Assembly: GCA_001799195.1 (NCBI GenBank)
Contig: MGSU01000233.1
Coordinates: 1 to 6,853 of the forward strand
Reading direction: 5' to 3'
From: Deltaproteobacteria bacterium RIFOXYA12_FULL_61_11
GTDB lineage: Bacteria; Bdellovibrionota_F; JAHFAK01; YA12-FULL-61-11
DNA length: 6,853 nucleotides
Part shown: positions 6,679 through 6,853 of the stretch, in pieces
How the letters are laid out: each line of letters starts with the position of its first letter
Numbering within the stretch: position 1 is the stretch's first letter
Notes under the pieces: model-generated
Database searches by the model: none
Seen by the model: only the letters and a program-made list of their open reading frames with translations
What the model was told of the DNA's origin: nothing
Made by a program: the position numbers and the translations under genes

Positions 6679-6698
6679 CCCCTGCCAAGTTCCAGGGG
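6679..6698 (-). promoter_or_regulatory. Inverted repeat over the likely ribosome binding site of the receiver-PPDK_N gene
   Basis: In the mRNA CCCCUG and CAGGGG can pair around an eight-base loop. The right arm holds the only purine-rich Shine-Dalgarno-like sequence just before the ATG at 6674, and it is followed by CCCC, which could pair with the same G-run. If the ATG at 6674 is the start, this structure would limit translation. In GC-rich DNA a six-base stem can arise by chance. Confidence 0.25.
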
Positions 6699-6853
6699 AC
6701 CGCACCAGGCCGCAGTACCCTGCCTTCGGGACGATCCTGAGGCCTGCATAGACTCTTCTCCCGGACATGTCCACCACGGAATGGAGGTCACAAGGCAAGT
6801 TGGATCCTCCTGGGAGAAGATGGGGTTGTCGGAGAGGGTAATACGTATCCCTT
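6699..6853. other. Upstream spacer/leader with no supported gene
   Basis: No recognisable protein, RNA gene or clear -35/-10 pair was found. Reading frames on the minus strand stay open into this stretch but give atypical sequence. A strong GGAGG (6806-6810, minus strand) lies eight bases before a TTG at 6798 and fourteen before a GTG at 6791, neither of which leads into convincing protein. One frame ends in TGA at 6790-6788 after 21 codons from the right edge and could be the tail of an upstream gene, but this cannot be judged from so little. Confidence 0.4.

Noticed and set aside
6788-6853. C-terminal tail of an upstream gene ending in TGA at 6788-6790
   Set aside because: Only 21 codons (ending RRIQLAL) are visible, with no family signature; other frames are open over the same stretch too.

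Overview
The window carries four protein-coding genes, all on the minus strand and read right to left: a large multidomain ATP-grasp protein, a glutamate dehydrogenase, a lipoprotein, and the first 61 codons of a gene that runs off the left end. DNA is GC-rich, codons favour G/C at third positions, and several genes have short GAGG/AGGAG ribosome binding sites. The glutamate dehydrogenase is bacterial in type, and the lipoprotein has a standard bacterial lipobox. These traits fit a GC-rich Gram-negative-like bacterium (Myxococcota, Acidobacteriota or a related lineage would be unsurprising), but nothing fixes the phylum. No rRNA, tRNA, mobile element, CRISPR array or integration scar was seen, so this looks like ordinary chromosome.

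Region by region in transcription order: (1) 6853-6675 is a leader or upstream spacer with no supported gene. (2) 6674-3729 encodes a roughly 981-residue cytoplasmic protein with two receiver-like domains, a conserved helical segment, a PEP-synthase/PPDK-type ATP-binding domain and a C-terminal domain of unknown function; the usual phosphohistidine and PEP-binding domains are absent. (3) Thirty bases later comes gdhA (3698-2358), whose coenzyme-site residues resemble the clostridial NAD-type enzyme. (4) After a spacer, 2240-291 encodes a lipoprotein with a GDPD/PI-PLC-like domain followed by six roughly 53-residue repeats, probably a beta-propeller. (5) After 106 bases, the gene starting at 184 has the N-terminus typical of cobalamin-binding radical SAM proteins.

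The tight spacing of genes 2 and 3 suggests one transcript and perhaps a functional link: a receiver-controlled ATP-dependent phosphotransfer protein beside a central carbon/nitrogen enzyme. The lipoprotein and radical SAM gene are separated by longer gaps and may be independent. The best candidate for an undescribed system is the receiver/ATP-grasp fusion with its novel C-terminal domain, together with its pairing with gdhA.
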